In this document: positions 23,190 to 33,583 of the stretch, in pieces
Position numbering within the stretch: the stretch's first letter is position 1
Layout: each line of letters opens with the position of its first letter
Source: Rhyacophila brunnea
Lineage: Eukaryota > Arthropoda > Insecta > Trichoptera > Rhyacophilidae
Assembly (NCBI GenBank): GCA_022495005.1
Contig: JAGYXB010000176.1
Coordinates: 930,001-994,000 of the forward strand
Reading direction: 5' to 3'
Length of the DNA: 64,000 bases
Notes under the pieces: generated by a model
Told to the model about the DNA's origin: nothing
The model's database searches: none
The model's input: only the letters and a program-made list of their open reading frames with translations
Made by a program: the position numbers and the translations under genes

Positions 23190-24899
23190 TTATCGTTCTT
23201 TTCGTTTTTGCCATATCTTAATTTTAGATCTTTGGTCTTTAATAAGTATTTTAGAATTCGCATCGCATACTTGTAATGGGTTTTGTCGTAGCAGTTTTGA
23301 ATTTTCTAACTGATATTTAGAGGCTAATGATTCGATATATTTTGTCTGGCTTAGCTTCATGTTGTTTTGATCTTTATTGTAATCTATATCGATGCCTATA
23401 TAACTTTTAACCTCTTTAAGGTCTTTCATCGTAAATCTTTTCATTAAACTTTTCTTAATTAAGTCAATTTTTAATTTGTCTTTCCCACAGATCAACAGAT
23501 CGTCTACGAATACCAGGAGATATATTGATTCCTTATTTTCTGTTTTTACATAAAGACAATTATCGGATTCGCTTCTCTTGAAATCTAATTTTTTTACATA
23601 TTCATCGAATGTTTCGTACCACGCAAGTGGACTTTCTCGCAAACCATATAACGCTTTCTCTAGTTTGCAGACTTTATTTTTTTCTTTTTGATAGCCTTTT
23701 GGCTGGTAAATATAAACTTCGCTTTTAACTGGTCCATTGAGAAATGCGGTCTCAACGTCCATCTGGTCAATGAAGAGATTATTCGTTGTGCAATAACTCA
23801 CAAGAATTTTAAAAGTTAACATTTTTCCCACCGGGGAATAAACGTTTTCCAAGTGTTCACTTTGTTGAAAGCCGCGTACTACTAGACGCGCTTTATATGT
23901 ATCATCGCTCTTTCTTTTAAATATCCATTTAACATCGATTATTTTCTTATCAGTCGGCTTATCGACTAGACACCATGTTTTGTTTTTATTTAGACAGTTA
24001 ATTTCTGAATCCATCGCCGCTCGCCAATGGTCAGAGTCTTTTGAGGTTAAAGCTTCCTCATATGTACTTGGCGCATTTGCGTTTATGTAATTAACGTATA
24101 TACAGTGAGCTATAGGATTTCCGTAACGCTCAACTGTCTTTTTTTCGCGTGCGGATACTCGTCTAGTTTTAACTTTGACCGATTCGCTCGCCTGTTCATT
24201 TTCAACAAATACTTCATTATCATTATCATTTTTACGCTCATTTTCACTTTCGCTCAATTCGATCTCCGAGCCCTGCTCATTTAGATCAATGTTTACACGG
24301 TTTTGTGATTCGTTATTTCCGTCGAAAGTGTTTTCATTAGTCTGATTTTCTAGGCATATTAGTCTTGTACCTTTTTCGATAACCTGCACATGTCTTGCCT
24401 CGATCACCTTATTTTTAACCAAAACTCGGTACCCGAAATGTGTATATCCTACGAGTACTCCGATTTGTGACTTATCGTCCCATTTTTTTCTGTTTATTTC
24501 CGGAATTCGGACAAAAACTCTTGAGCCATAAATTTTTAAATGTTTGGCTTTCGGCTTAACCCCGAAAAATATTTCATAAGGCGTTTTATTCTCGCACGTA
24601 TTTGCGATAGTTCGATTTTTTAAATAGGCAACTGTATTTATTGCCTCGGGCCAATAAATTTTACTTATGCGCGCCTCTTTAATTAAACATCTTGCTATGT
24701 CCATTGCTGATCTGTTATAACGTTCAGCGACTCCATTGAGTTCGTGTACGTTTGTCGGACATGGTAAAATTTCGATTCCCTTTTTGTTTGCAAATTCGTA
24801 TATTTCTCGATTTAAATATTCGGTCCCCTTATCGCATTGCAATCTTTTTATTGATTTCCCGAATTGATTCTCTACAAAGTTAATGTGATTTTGAGACAC
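23190..24899 (-). pseudogene. Copia integrase C-terminus plus reverse transcriptase
   Basis: A 569-codon minus-strand frame. Its start carries the last part of the integrase core (LQCDKGTEYLN, then GVAERYNRSAMDIAR), followed by the copia GKAKH-like segment and an acidic linker. The RT domain then begins near WCLVDKPTDKKIIDVKWIFK, with KARLVVRGFQQ and the polymerase box LLVFVDDLLICG (copia usually has Y/F-V-D-D). The end, after YIESLASKYQLENSK, runs into unrelated residues, marking the deletion into RNase H. The methionine at 24899 is not a real start: the frame continues the integrase frame 24872-25558 after a frameshift. In an intact element this would be one Gag-Pol polyprotein acting in virus-like particles. 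Here it is a broken piece. Confidence 0.88.
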
Positions 24900-25558
24900 T
24901 CGGCCGTTTCTGATTTATTTTTTATACAATAAATTTTTGCACATTTGCTGTAATCGTCTATGACAGTCAAAAAATATTTTTCACCTTTATAGCCCACAAT
25001 ATTGTGCGGACCGTTTAGATCGGTGTGTATTATTTCGTTTATTGCTGTTGTTTTCGCGCGATGATTTTCAAAAGGTAAATTTGCCATTTTACTTTCAATA
25101 CATGTCGCGCATTTCATTTCTTGTTTTTCAAGATGGTCTGGTAGTCCATCAAGTAACTTATCTTTTACTATTTTTTCTAGATATCTAAAGTTTACATGGC
25201 CTAACGCACGATGCCACTTTTCCTTTTTTGTTAATCTCGTTGTATTTGTGAAGGCTTCATTTGGATAATCATTGTATGTACTAATCTTGCTTGAATCTTT
25301 AGGATTTTTTACACAGCTAGTCATGTAGTATAAATCATTTATTTTATTAGCCACTGCTATAAGGTTTCTGGTTTTTTTATCAAAGATTTTGGCGTTTGAA
25401 TCGCGCGCTACTATTGTGCAATTTTGTGTTATTTTTGAAAAACTTAACAGATTTTTCTTTAAACCTTCTACTAAATAGACGTTTTTTAGTTCTACTGGCT
25501 CAACATTGTTATGGTTTTTAAAGTAACTTACAATATTTCCCACTTTTGTTGCTCGCAA
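24872..25558 (-). pseudogene. Copia integrase N-terminus and core
   Basis: A 228-codon minus-strand frame. It carries the zinc-binding HHCC module (HRALGHVNF, then CATCIESK) and the first two acidic residues of the catalytic core in IIHTDLNGP and TVIDDYSKCAKIY. It overlaps the Gag/protease frame by about 30 bp in another phase, and a second frameshift near 24890 separates it from the DKGTEY part that carries the remaining core. Copia elements normally encode all of this in one frame, so these shifts are disabling lesions unless the first is programmed; I see no clear slippery site. Confidence 0.85.
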
Positions 25559-26607
25559 CTTTTTCCGTCGGGTAGGTTTACGTCGATTGGCTCTTTAAGC
25601 TCAACGCAACTTGAATAGAACTTATCGCTTTTCACTAGGTGATCTGTGCACCCGCTATCGAGTAGCCACTTTATTTCACTCTCACTTGTTTCTTCACTGT
25701 TTGCACTGAGTTTATGATGATTTACTTGAAGAGCCCACGTGTTCAAGTTTAGTTGTTGTTGCTGCTGCTGGATGCCTCTGCCTCGGCTGCCGCCTCGCTG
25801 GTATCTTGTGCCTCTGCCTCTCTGATATCCAAATTTCTCGTTATTGTTTTTGTTCGTCGGCTGTTGTGGTGTATTGCCGCTGTTTCTGGTGCTGGGCCCA
25901 TATCCCTGCTGTAGATTGTCGGTTTGATTTGCGAACCAACACTGTTGCTGCTTGTGTCCTTGCTTATTACATATATAGCACAGGGCTTTTGTTTTTGTTT
26001 TTGTATTGAATGTGCTTACATTCGTCTTTTGTGGATTTTCCGTGTTTGTTAGGCTTTTTTCCTTGATTTTCGATTTGACATATTCCATTGTTTGTTTTTC
26101 CGCCGGAACTATGTCAATGAAATCACCTATCGCACTATAGCTTAACGGTAGTGCCTTTATTAAATATCTTATCTGCTCTTCTTGTTGAAGAGTACCACCT
26201 GCATTTATATATTCATTGCAGGTTTTCTGAAAGTCTAAGAAGAAATCATCGACAGTTGCATAGTTTTTCATTTTAATTTCCTCGATTTTTGACCTGCAGA
26301 TTATCTGCATCGGCGTTGATTTCGTTGAGTGTATTTCATCTAGTTTTTTCAGCATTGTCAATGTCGTGTCGCAGTTCTTGATAAATTCTAATTGGCTATC
26401 GGAAACTGCACTAATTAGAATGGTTTTGGCTTTTAAATCTAGTTTTTTCCATTCCGCATATTTTTCTGTTGTTTCCATTGTTCGGATTGCTGGCGCTTGA
26501 CACTCGTTGTATTCTAGAATGTTCAGCAATCTGTATTTCCAGCTGTTGTAATTCCTTCCTTCGAAGATTGGTATATTTACCTCTGTGATCTTCGTTAGAT
26601 TTGCCAT
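25528..26607 (-). pseudogene. Copia Gag and protease N-terminus
   Basis: A 359-codon minus-strand frame starting MANLTKITEVNIPIFEG, a typical copia Gag opening with the W-K-Y motif at residues 23-25. A zinc knuckle CX2CX4HX4C covers residues 210-223 (CYICNKQGHKQQQC), followed by an Arg/Gly/Gln-rich stretch. The protease active-site motif DSGCTDH begins at residue 317. Gag forms the particle and binds RNA, and the aspartic protease matures it. The frame ends soon after the protease motif by a frame change into the integrase frame. Residues 24-86 are duplicated in opposite orientation at 27026-27216. The frame is long and well preserved, so the element is not ancient. Confidence 0.88.
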
Positions 26608-27025
26608 TTTCGTAATAATAATTTTATTTATTATTTTTTTTTTTTTTTGAATTATTTTGCAGCCTTACGCCACCACTGCGTTTCACTTAATAAAGCGGTC
26701 GGTTTTCTGATCCGCTGTGATCGCACTTGTATTATTGTTACCGTGAACCCGCGGTACAATTTACGGAGCACTGGTTTTACGTTTTAAACCACGTTGCACT
26801 TGTTATATATTTCAACCTTTTGAATTTGGATCGCAACCACGTTCTGCTACCACGAGAGCTGCCCCTTTTTTATTATTTGTTTCTTTATTAAACACCACAA
26901 CAGGCCGTGAAGCCCAATAATAGTGGTAAAACTCCCAGGCTTGAGGAATTTACATATTAGATTATGTAAATATATTTTGACCTCACTGGGAATCGAACCC
27001 AGAACTCCGGGATGGAAGGCTTATC
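26608..27025 (-). other. Copia leader region with tRNA-like pieces
   Basis: Non-coding sequence upstream of Gag. A long T-run precedes the start codon region. TACCACGAGAGCTGCC (about 26857) and CTGGGAATCGAACCCAGAAC (26986-27005) are the two ends of the reverse-complement tRNA-like SINE head seen whole at 29600-29675, here separated. No primer-binding site next to an LTR end can be placed, because the inner part of the 5' LTR is missing. Confidence 0.55.
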
Positions 27026-27216
27026 GGAAATACAGATTGCTGAACATTCTAGAATACAACGAGTGTCAAGCGCCAGCAATCCGAACAATGGAAACAACAG
27101 AAAAATATGCGGAATGGAAAAAACTAGATTTAAAAGCCAAAACCATTCTAATTAGTGCAGTTTCCGATAGCCAATTAGAATTTATCAAGAACTGCGACAC
27201 GACATTGACAATGCTG
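27026..27216 (+). repeat. Inverted 191-bp copy of copia gag
   Basis: Reads on the plus strand as Gag residues 24-86 (KYRLLNILEYNECQAP through NCDTTLTML). It is the reverse complement of 26350-26540, with only rare differences visible by eye. The junction with the LTR remnant at 27216 shares one base. Confidence 0.92.
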
Positions 27217-27299
27217 TAGTTAACCGTAGTAATAATATTCTTATATTATTACTTATAATATTTAGTTATGTTATTATATTAGACGGCTATATATCAACA
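27216..27299 (-). repeat. Copia 5' LTR remnant (84 bp)
   Basis: Identical by eye to 22751-22834, including the terminal CAACA, and followed directly by the AATCC target duplication. The outer (U3) end of the LTR is present and the rest has been replaced by the inverted gag copy. Confidence 0.9.
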
Positions 27300-27327
27300 A
27301 ATCCAATGTGTGGTTTTTTTTTTACAG

Positions 27328-27480
27328 TTGGAACAGGCAGCGAAGTTAAGTATCCCGTGATCATCTTCATTCATGGAGAGTCCTTTGAGTGGAACTCTGG
27401 CAATCCCTACGATGGATCCGTGCTAGCTAGCTACGCCAACATGGTGGTTATTACCATTAACTATAGACTGGGAGTTTTAG
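27328..27480 (+). CDS. Nlg: Neuroligin, internal exon a (partial gene)
   Basis: Encodes [20 protein letters not shown], then [17 protein letters not shown] and NYRLGVLG, the hallmark of insect neuroligins: the HGES loop of the alpha/beta-hydrolase fold and the strand before the nucleophile elbow. Neuroligins are postsynaptic membrane adhesion proteins that bind neurexins, and their extracellular domain is a catalytically dead cholinesterase fold. The acceptor is a T-run ending TTTACAG (27327) and the donor is GTAAGA at 27481. The incoming and outgoing introns are phase 1. The outer end of a copia LTR lies 28 bp upstream of the exon. The earlier exons (signal peptide, N-terminal part with the SEDCLYLN-type segment) were not found in the window. 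Which insect neuroligin paralogue this is cannot be decided. Confidence 0.95.
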
Positions 27481-27868
27481 GTAAGAAAATTATTACATTA
27501 TATGTTGGTATTGATTTTTATATAGACATGGTAGGTTTTCAGAAAATTTTCTGTTTATTTCAATCTTTACAATTTACTGCCGATTTTTATGACTAAATGA
27601 AGACGCGTAATGTCACTAAAGATAAAATATGTCGGTAGAGCAAGTCGAGATTTTTTTTTTCTAAACTCTATCTTTAACATCACGGCATTTTGTTGTTACA
27701 TTATCAGTCCCATGCGTTGTCATTACAGGACAAGAAAGTGACGCATTGAAATATTTTCACTCAGACACTTTTATGATAAAAATGAAGGTGACCTTGCAAC
27801 TAATTGAATACGTCATAGCAATACATATCGGGGGTGATGGTGTAACTGTAATAATTATCGATACCATC
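27481..27868. other. Start of neuroligin intron 1, no further feature
   Basis: AT-rich intron sequence after the GTAAGA donor. The frame that runs from the exon into the intron simply ends at a chance stop. Confidence 0.6.
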
Positions 27869-28170
27869 GGGATCTATTCTATACACAAGCCTGCTTTTGG
27901 TCCGCTACGGTAGCTAAATAGGGTAGGAACGTATTGAATTATTAACACTTATTGTAACAATTGCAATAATTTAGTTATAGTTGTTACTTACTACGTTTTA
28001 ACAGTACCTTTCTTGGCTGTGATAATTTATACACCGAGATAAACAGTTTTGCCAGTTAATACGGTTACCTTATTGTAATTTTCACAATAAGTGTTAATAA
28101 TTCGATACTTTTCTACCCTATTTAGCTGCCGTAACGGACCGAAAGCAGGCTTTTGTATATAATAGACCCA
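27869..28170. mobile_element. MITE with about 95-bp terminal inverted repeats
   Basis: Left end GGATCTATTCTATACACAAG and right end TGTATATAATAGACCC are inverted copies. The pairing runs on through GCCTGCTTT(T/C)GGTCCG, TAGCTAAATAGGGTAG and TATTAACACTTATTGT. A different element at 52254-52463 shares the same GG(A/G)TCTATTCTATAC terminus. Confidence 0.8.
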
Positions 28171-29589
28171 CATATTGGGCAGTGATTCATAAACCTATTA
28201 TATATAGGTACCCCCAATTTAATTATATTTAAATAAATTACCTATTTTCATTAAGCGAATAATTCACAAGAATTAACTATGTAACAATTTTTGCTGACCA
28301 AGATTGAATTAACTATTCGCTGAATTAAAAAAATTGGATATTTATAAATGTTAGTTTTAACGTACTTACACTTGAAATAAATGTATATTTTGTGAATTTA
28401 CAAATTATAAATTCAAGGTAACGTCATGATATGGGTAAACAATATATAGTTGTCAGTGGTTGCGCTTTTTGCAATGAACTATAAGTTGCAGATACTTGTG
28501 GATTATGGATATGGAAAGGGGCTTAAACAAAATGCCAGGCACTGAGCTTTTACATTAAGACGACTTGCGCACTGGAGCTGGTTCGGTGTCCACGCACTCA
28601 CCTACTGCTATACGGACGGTTCGGAATGCCACTCTCACGGTTTCACTTGGGTTTTGGGATAAATGATGATGACAAGTTGAGGATTATCAAACCATATCGG
28701 ATTTGGAGCAACTAAGGTTAAACACATGCGTTTTGGATGAGTCACTCTGTGGTTACGTGGCTTTGATCATATCGTATCAGATAACGGTGCGATACAGTCG
28801 AAGAATGATCTAGACAGACAGTAGGTTGCAATAAATGACATGAAGAGCTGCAAGTAGCCACCGTAGACAAATCTGAGATTAGAATACTGCGTATTTTTAT
28901 TCTCTCAAATAAAAAAATACTTCAAGAATGAGACAAGTTTCTAAAAAATATATTTTTTATCATTCTATGAAAATTACGTTCGATTAAAGTTCTTATTATT
29001 TCTAGGTATTTATGAAAAAAAAGTCACCTTTATCATAGTTTGAGTTTTTCCAACTCTGCTCATTTAATAGCTATTTTTTTTACCTCTGTACATATTTTTT
29101 TTTTAGAAATTATTAGTTTTCATCATAATAAGAAAGATTATTAACTTGAAGACATTTTAAGTTGGTTGTAAAAAAGTTTTAACTCAAGCATACGTATATG
29201 AAACTTTGTTTTATATTGCTAAAATATTTTTTAAGTTATGAGCTTTCCATGTAGAAAGCTATATTCTCAAATCTTGCGCCTGTTTCAATTCACTACTCTA
29301 TGAATGAATCATCACGCGCTCAAAGTATTTCTGTTTTTATTCTTCGTTACATAATTCCGTATGTAATATCTATACACCCCTAGATCCCCACCCGGGAGCG
29401 AAAAAATACAAGTTATTTAGTGGAATAAAACAATATTTCTTTTTATTCTTCGTTACGACCTCATGACTGAGGGTTGTGCCCCAAATGAGTTTTTTTTTTG
29501 AATTATTAATAACCATGTCCTTGATTTTTCGTACAAGGTAGTGGTGAGTAATTTTCAACAATCACACACACCCAGATTTTGAGAAAAAC
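28171..29589. other. AT-rich intron with no clear feature
   Basis: 28490-28870 is less AT-rich (GACGACTTGCGCACTGGAGC, CACGCACTCACCTACTGC) and could be an old SINE/LINE end, but I cannot place it in a family. No exon was found. Confidence 0.4.
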
Positions 29590-29860
29590 ACATAAATATT
29601 ATGTCCTCACCGGGATCGAACCCAGAACTTTCGGGTGGAAGGCCAGCACCTTACGCACTGCACCACGAGAGCCCCAAATGGTTGGCCCTACTCCTTTCAG
29701 CAATCTAAATCACGGCAGGCCCGTGTCAGTAGAAGACCCGTGATACTCGATGCAATCTTATTCTGACGTACTCGTAGTTCAATGCATAAGACGCTGGCGT
29801 CAAGAGTTCGATTCTAGGTGAGGTCACAATATATTTAAGTAATTTTCTCAAAGCCTGGCT
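29590..29860. repeat. Inverted pair of tRNA-derived SINE heads
   Basis: The reverse head is at 29601-29675 (CACCGGGATCGAACCCAGAA, then CCTTACGCACTGCACCACGA). The forward head is at 29768-29835 (CTCGTAGTTCAATGCATAAG, then AAGAGTTCGATTCTAGGTGA). Both show A-box and B-box-like halves and are followed by ATATTT-type bodies. The head-facing inverted arrangement resembles twin priming. Confidence 0.65.
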
Positions 29861-30029
29861 TTTTGTCATTGTTTCTCTTCTATTAATAAATACACTAGTA
29901 TCGTCGGACCTCGTGGCTTTTTATAATGTTAATATTTATGTCTAAAAGATACTTTCTACCAACCATGTCCGATCCTAATAAGATCATATAGATCTCCATA
30001 GAGTGGAAGTTTGGATTAACAATTTTTTT

Positions 30030-30145
30030 ACGGGAAATGGATGTAGCCACTTGCTCAACCTGTTAGGTACATACTCTGACTCATACACAAATTGAAAAAT
30101 AATCTGTGTACTCCGACGTTTAAGCCGCACGGCCATCGTGGGTTG
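30030..30145 (-). repeat. tRNA-derived SINE, third family, copy 2
   Basis: GGGAAATGGATGTAGCCACT, AATTGAAAAATAATCTGTGT and the closing GCACGGCCATCGTGG match 63150-63310 in the same orientation. The tRNA part is reduced. Confidence 0.55.
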
Positions 30146-30499
30146 ATTTCTAAACGATTTTAATAATTATTATTATCATTATTAAATTATTAAATCATTA
30201 GGTAATGCGAATTTGATTACCACTTGTGCCGACTTGCTTCCGACATGTTGCAATAACTTTTAGGTACGTAAGCACTCGTAGTTATAGCTGCAGTTTATGT
30301 GTGTATCGCAAGACTTAAAGTTCGGAGTGTGTGGGTATAAGGTATGTAACCGTAAATGTGTTAGAATGCGTGGGGTAAATGCCAAAGTCTGTGACACCTG
30401 CTAGATTAGCTTAAAATTGTCCCCTCCCACCGCTTTAAAAAATCAATAATAAATATTATTATGGATTATTTTTCAAATTGGAGGGGTCCATACTATTTT

Positions 30500-30950
30500 A
30501 CAACGTTTTCTTCGCTCGTATTTTTATTTGTCCGGTGGTTCTTTGTCCGGTACAAATTTTGCAATCGATTTTTAACTTACTTTCCGACTAGCTAGACATT
30601 TGAAACTTTTAGAATATTATCAGAACACGATGCCAATTCATTTTTTTAATACTTTTAGCCATCTTTAAGTAGAATTGAATTCATTGTCAGTTAATTCTAT
30701 TTTGTATAAAAAGGAATTTCGACACCATTATTGGATGCTAGGAATCTGGGGTCCTAACATCTAAATTATTAATATACACGTGCGTTACAATGAAAATCAA
30801 TATGACATGTCAAAATGACATTTCAGTATTATTTCTATCAAGTATAAATTTTTTTGATCGTTTAAGCTAGTAAAGTCAAGTTTATATGATTCAACAGAAA
30901 ATTTAAAAACGTTGTATATAAAAAGTTCTTTTAATTTTATAATTATTTAA
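30500..30950 (+). mobile_element. MITE, ACAACG family, copy 4
   Basis: The clearest copy: ACAACGTTTTCTTCGCTCGT at the left, TTGTCCGGTGGTT and TTTGTCCGGTACAAATT just inside, and AAAAACGTTGTATATAAAAA near the right. No reading frame. Opposite orientation to copy 3, with neuroligin exon 27328-27480 between them. Confidence 0.8.
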
Positions 30951-31210
30951 ATTATTTTCATATGCGTGGTACCAAATCAATGCCATATCGACTGCTTAAT
31001 TTTGCAAACCAGCCAACTGCACTTTTGACAAAAATAAGATTTTGATGGCATTTTGTTATAAAGCATGTTTTCTATGCTCACACAATTTTTTAAAATCCTC
31101 AACATATAAATAAATGCGTTATCGTTCTTCACACAAAACACCCAACTCCAGGTGTAAAATTTCCAATACGTAGATGGATCAACTCCGCTCTTTATATAAA
31201 TTGTCTTTAT
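30951..31210. other. Unclassified intron sequence
   Basis: A 92-codon minus-strand frame (30977-31255) runs through here and into the hairpin arm. It has no family resemblance and is probably chance. Confidence 0.4.
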
Positions 31211-31218
31211 ATAATTTA

Positions 31219-31427
31219 GGTACTGTTCGGTTATCAGGAATACAGCGGAAAACACATTTTGAAAATACCCGATATACTGGATTATTTGTTAGTTTGGGTT
31301 AGATTAGGGTTGGTTAGATTGGGTTAGGTAAGGTTAGGTTTGGTTAGGTTAACCTAACAAATACTCCAGTTTATCGGGTATTTTCAAAATGTGTTTTCCG
31401 CTGTATTCCTGATAACCGAACAGTACC
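31219..31427. mobile_element. Hairpin MITE with telomere-like loop, copy 1
   Basis: Arms 31219-31292 and 31354-31427 (74 bp each, two mismatches) begin and end GGTACTGTTCGGTTATCAGG and its complement. The 61-bp loop is made of GGTTA-like units (GGTTAGGTAAGGTTAGGTTT). A perfect 8-bp target duplication ATAATTTA lies at 31211-31218 and 31428-31435, proving insertion as a unit. It has no coding capacity, and its transposase source is unknown. Confidence 0.92.
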
Positions 31428-31837
31428 ATAATTTAAAAGAGAAACTAAATAATTAATGGTGTATTAAATTTATTTATAATGCAGCTTTTCTGTAAAAATT
31501 GGAATTGTTAAATTTTGCTCGATAGTTAAATTAAATTATTATGTTTTTTCTCCTTCCTGAACAGTTTTCCCAAATGGAGTTAGCCGGTTTGTAGATTAAG
31601 CAATCGATAATAAATCGCCTCTGTTCTGGCAGAACACACTAATTGGAGAATACTAGTTTTGAGTAATTTGACTTTGAAGTTGTTAAATGTTTTAAATGGT
31701 CTATCATGTGAGTTTATTAAGTAATCGTAAAAGGGATGACTTTAAAATAAAGACTGTTTATTTATTAAGAAGGTTTCCAGACGGTAAAGTTTGAAATAAG
31801 AAACATTTTGGTATAACTTTTAAAATTTAAATTTCCA

Positions 31838-32272
31838 TGCGCCTGTCAATTACCTACGTGGTCCATGATTTATTCTGGATTGGAACCGTTTCCTCGTGTC
31901 AAGCCTATCAGGCACCATTAGCGAGGGGTGCAAGACTAGTAAATGCGCTCCCTAAAGACATAGACATTTTTAATGATGTACTTTGCATTTTATTTTGGAA
32001 ACTGTATTTTTCTGTATAAAATTGTATATTTTTCGTTCTCAAAAATTATATTTTTCTGTATTAAATTGTACTTAAGTATATTTTGATTTTTTTTGTTATT
32101 ATTATTGTTATTATATATATATATATATATATTTCTTTTTCTATATTCTCTTCTCTCTTGTGAGGGTAATGTTTGACTTATAGTGTAAATCTCATGTTGT
32201 GTACGTCTTGAATTTAGATTTGTTATGTCCACAATGTTTTGTATTCTTAAATAAATAAATAACTAACTCAAT
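31838..32272 (+). repeat. LINE 3' end with AAATA-type tail, copy 2
   Basis: The frame at 31837-32019 contains ARGARLVNALPKDIDIF, like the C-terminal end of jockey/CR1-type reverse-transcriptase proteins. It is followed by a non-coding 3' region and an (AAATA)-like tail at about 32250-32265. Matches 9925-10340 in reverse. A TA microsatellite lies at about 32114-32132. Confidence 0.6.
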
Positions 32273-32362
32273 ATGTCATTTTTTCGAATAAGTGTCTTCT
32301 GCCAGAACAGTGACGATATACGCTATGCTAGAAGTAGCCAAACTTTCGAATCTAACATACTA

Positions 32363-33581
32363 CGAGGGTGGGTCAATAATTCCTTAGAAAAAAGCATTAA
32401 AACAGTTTTTATTTTTGTTTTTTTTTTTTATTTCTCAACATAATCTCCTTGGAGCTCAATACACTTGGTTAGACGTTTCTCATTTTTTTTAAACCGTCAG
32501 AAAAATTTGTTTTCGGAAGGTCCTCAAAATAAGCATTTGTCCGATCGATGACTTCTTCATTTGAAAAAAAACGTTGTCCACTTAGCCATTTTTTTAAGTT
32601 TGGGAAAAGGAAAAAGTCACTGGGGGCTAAATCTGGCGAATACAGTGGGTGGTCGACCAATTCGAACTTCAATTCTTCAATTTTAGCCATTGATCGTAAA
32701 CATGTGTAAACACGGGCATTGTCCTGATGAAAGAGGATTTTTTTCCTGTTTAAATGAGGCCGTTTTTCTTCAATTTTGTTTTTAAGCTGGTCCAATAAAG
32801 ATGCATAATAATTCCCTGTTATTGTTTTTCCTTTTTCCAAATAGTCAACGAAAATAATTTCACGTGCATCCCAAAATACAGTAGCCATAACCTTACCAGC
32901 TGATTTTACGGTTTTCGCCTTCTTTGGACATGGTTCGCCTTTCGCAATCCACTGCTTTGACTGTTCTTTCGTCTCGGGAGTATAGTGGTGTATCCATGTT
33001 TCATCTACAGTCACAAAGCGACGAAAAATTCATCCGGATTGCGTTGCATGAGCGACAACAGGGCTTTAGAGGCCACCACCCTACTGCGTTTATTGTCGAC
33101 TGTGAGCAAACGCGGCACCCATCTTGCAGAAATATTTTTCATGCCCAATTTGTCATGTAAAATAGAAATGACGCTACCTTTTGAGATCCCTGTAACCTCA
33201 ATTATCTCCCTCAACTTTAATCTTCGGTCACTTAACACCATATCGTGGATTTTATTGATCATTTCTGGTGTAGACCCCTCTACAGGACGTCCTGAGCGTG
33301 GTTCATCCTTTGTTGATGTACGACCACGTTTAAATTCATTTAACCAGTTATAAATAGTGGCAAGTGAAGGAGCAGATATGCCGTGAACTAAATCCAACTC
33401 ATTTTTATTTCCTTTGCTGTTAATCCTTTTATATTAAAATGTTTAATAACAGCTCTAAACTCAATTTTCTCCATTTTTGTAAACAAGCAATTTTTTTTTA
33501 AATGTACGAAAATAGAAAACCGCTTACAGTACTAGTCGCGCCACCTGTCGGCTTTTCTAAGGACTTATTGACCCACCCTCG
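32363..33581 (-). mobile_element. mariner element 1 (non-functional)
   Basis: 1219 bp with 25-bp terminal inverted repeats starting CGAGGGTGGGTCAATAA, one mismatch between the ends, and flanking TA dinucleotides (32361-32362, 33582-33583), the mariner target duplication. The transposase runs on the minus strand but is broken. Compared with element 2 it lacks about 80 bp in the untranslated region next to the right terminal repeat (near 33510). Confidence 0.95.
32469..33397 (-). pseudogene. mariner transposase 1, three frameshifts
   Basis: The transposase binds the terminal repeats and moves the element by cut and paste. The minus-strand frame 33397-33011 carries the helix-turn-helix part (TIYNWLNEFKRGRTSTKDEP, WVPRLLTVDNKR). 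The frame 33014-32469 carries the catalytic DD34D domain with TVDETWIHHYTPE, LFHQDNARVY and YSPDLAPSDFF, where all three Asp residues are still present. One-base differences from element 2 in homopolymer runs (near 33402, 33023 and 32488) break the N-terminus, the middle and the C-terminus (ends KKMRNV). Family length is about 345 residues. The protein cannot be made as one piece. Confidence 0.92.
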
Positions 33582-33583
33582 TA

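Larger units (their letters stand above)
22529..27299 (-). mobile_element. Ty1/copia retrotransposon, rearranged and defective
   Basis: The element runs TGTTG...CAACA and is flanked by a perfect 5-bp target duplication AATCC (22524-22528, 27300-27304). On the minus strand the order is LTR remnant, leader, Gag, protease, integrase, reverse transcriptase, RNase H, polypurine tract, 3' LTR: the order of integrase before RT defines Ty1/copia. The 3' LTR is complete, but only 84 bp of the 5' LTR remain. Next to that remnant lies an inverted copy of part of gag and a tRNA-like fragment. Frameshifts separate Gag/PR from integrase and integrase from RT, and the RNase H core is deleted. It cannot be autonomous. 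It lies antisense to, and immediately upstream of, a neuroligin exon. Confidence 0.92.

Noticed and set aside
26923..27219. 98-codon plus-strand frame as a host gene near neuroligin
   Set aside because: It joins a tRNA-like SINE piece (SLGIEPRTPGWKAY is its translation) to the inverted copia gag fragment.
1..27327. Searched for the upstream neuroligin exon (SEDCLYLN-type segment)
   Set aside because: No reading-frame segment with this motif and suitable splice sites was found, so the upstream exon is probably outside the window.
32924..33353. Plus-strand frames over mariner 1
   Set aside because: Shadows of the minus-strand transposase, repeated in the same form over mariner 2.
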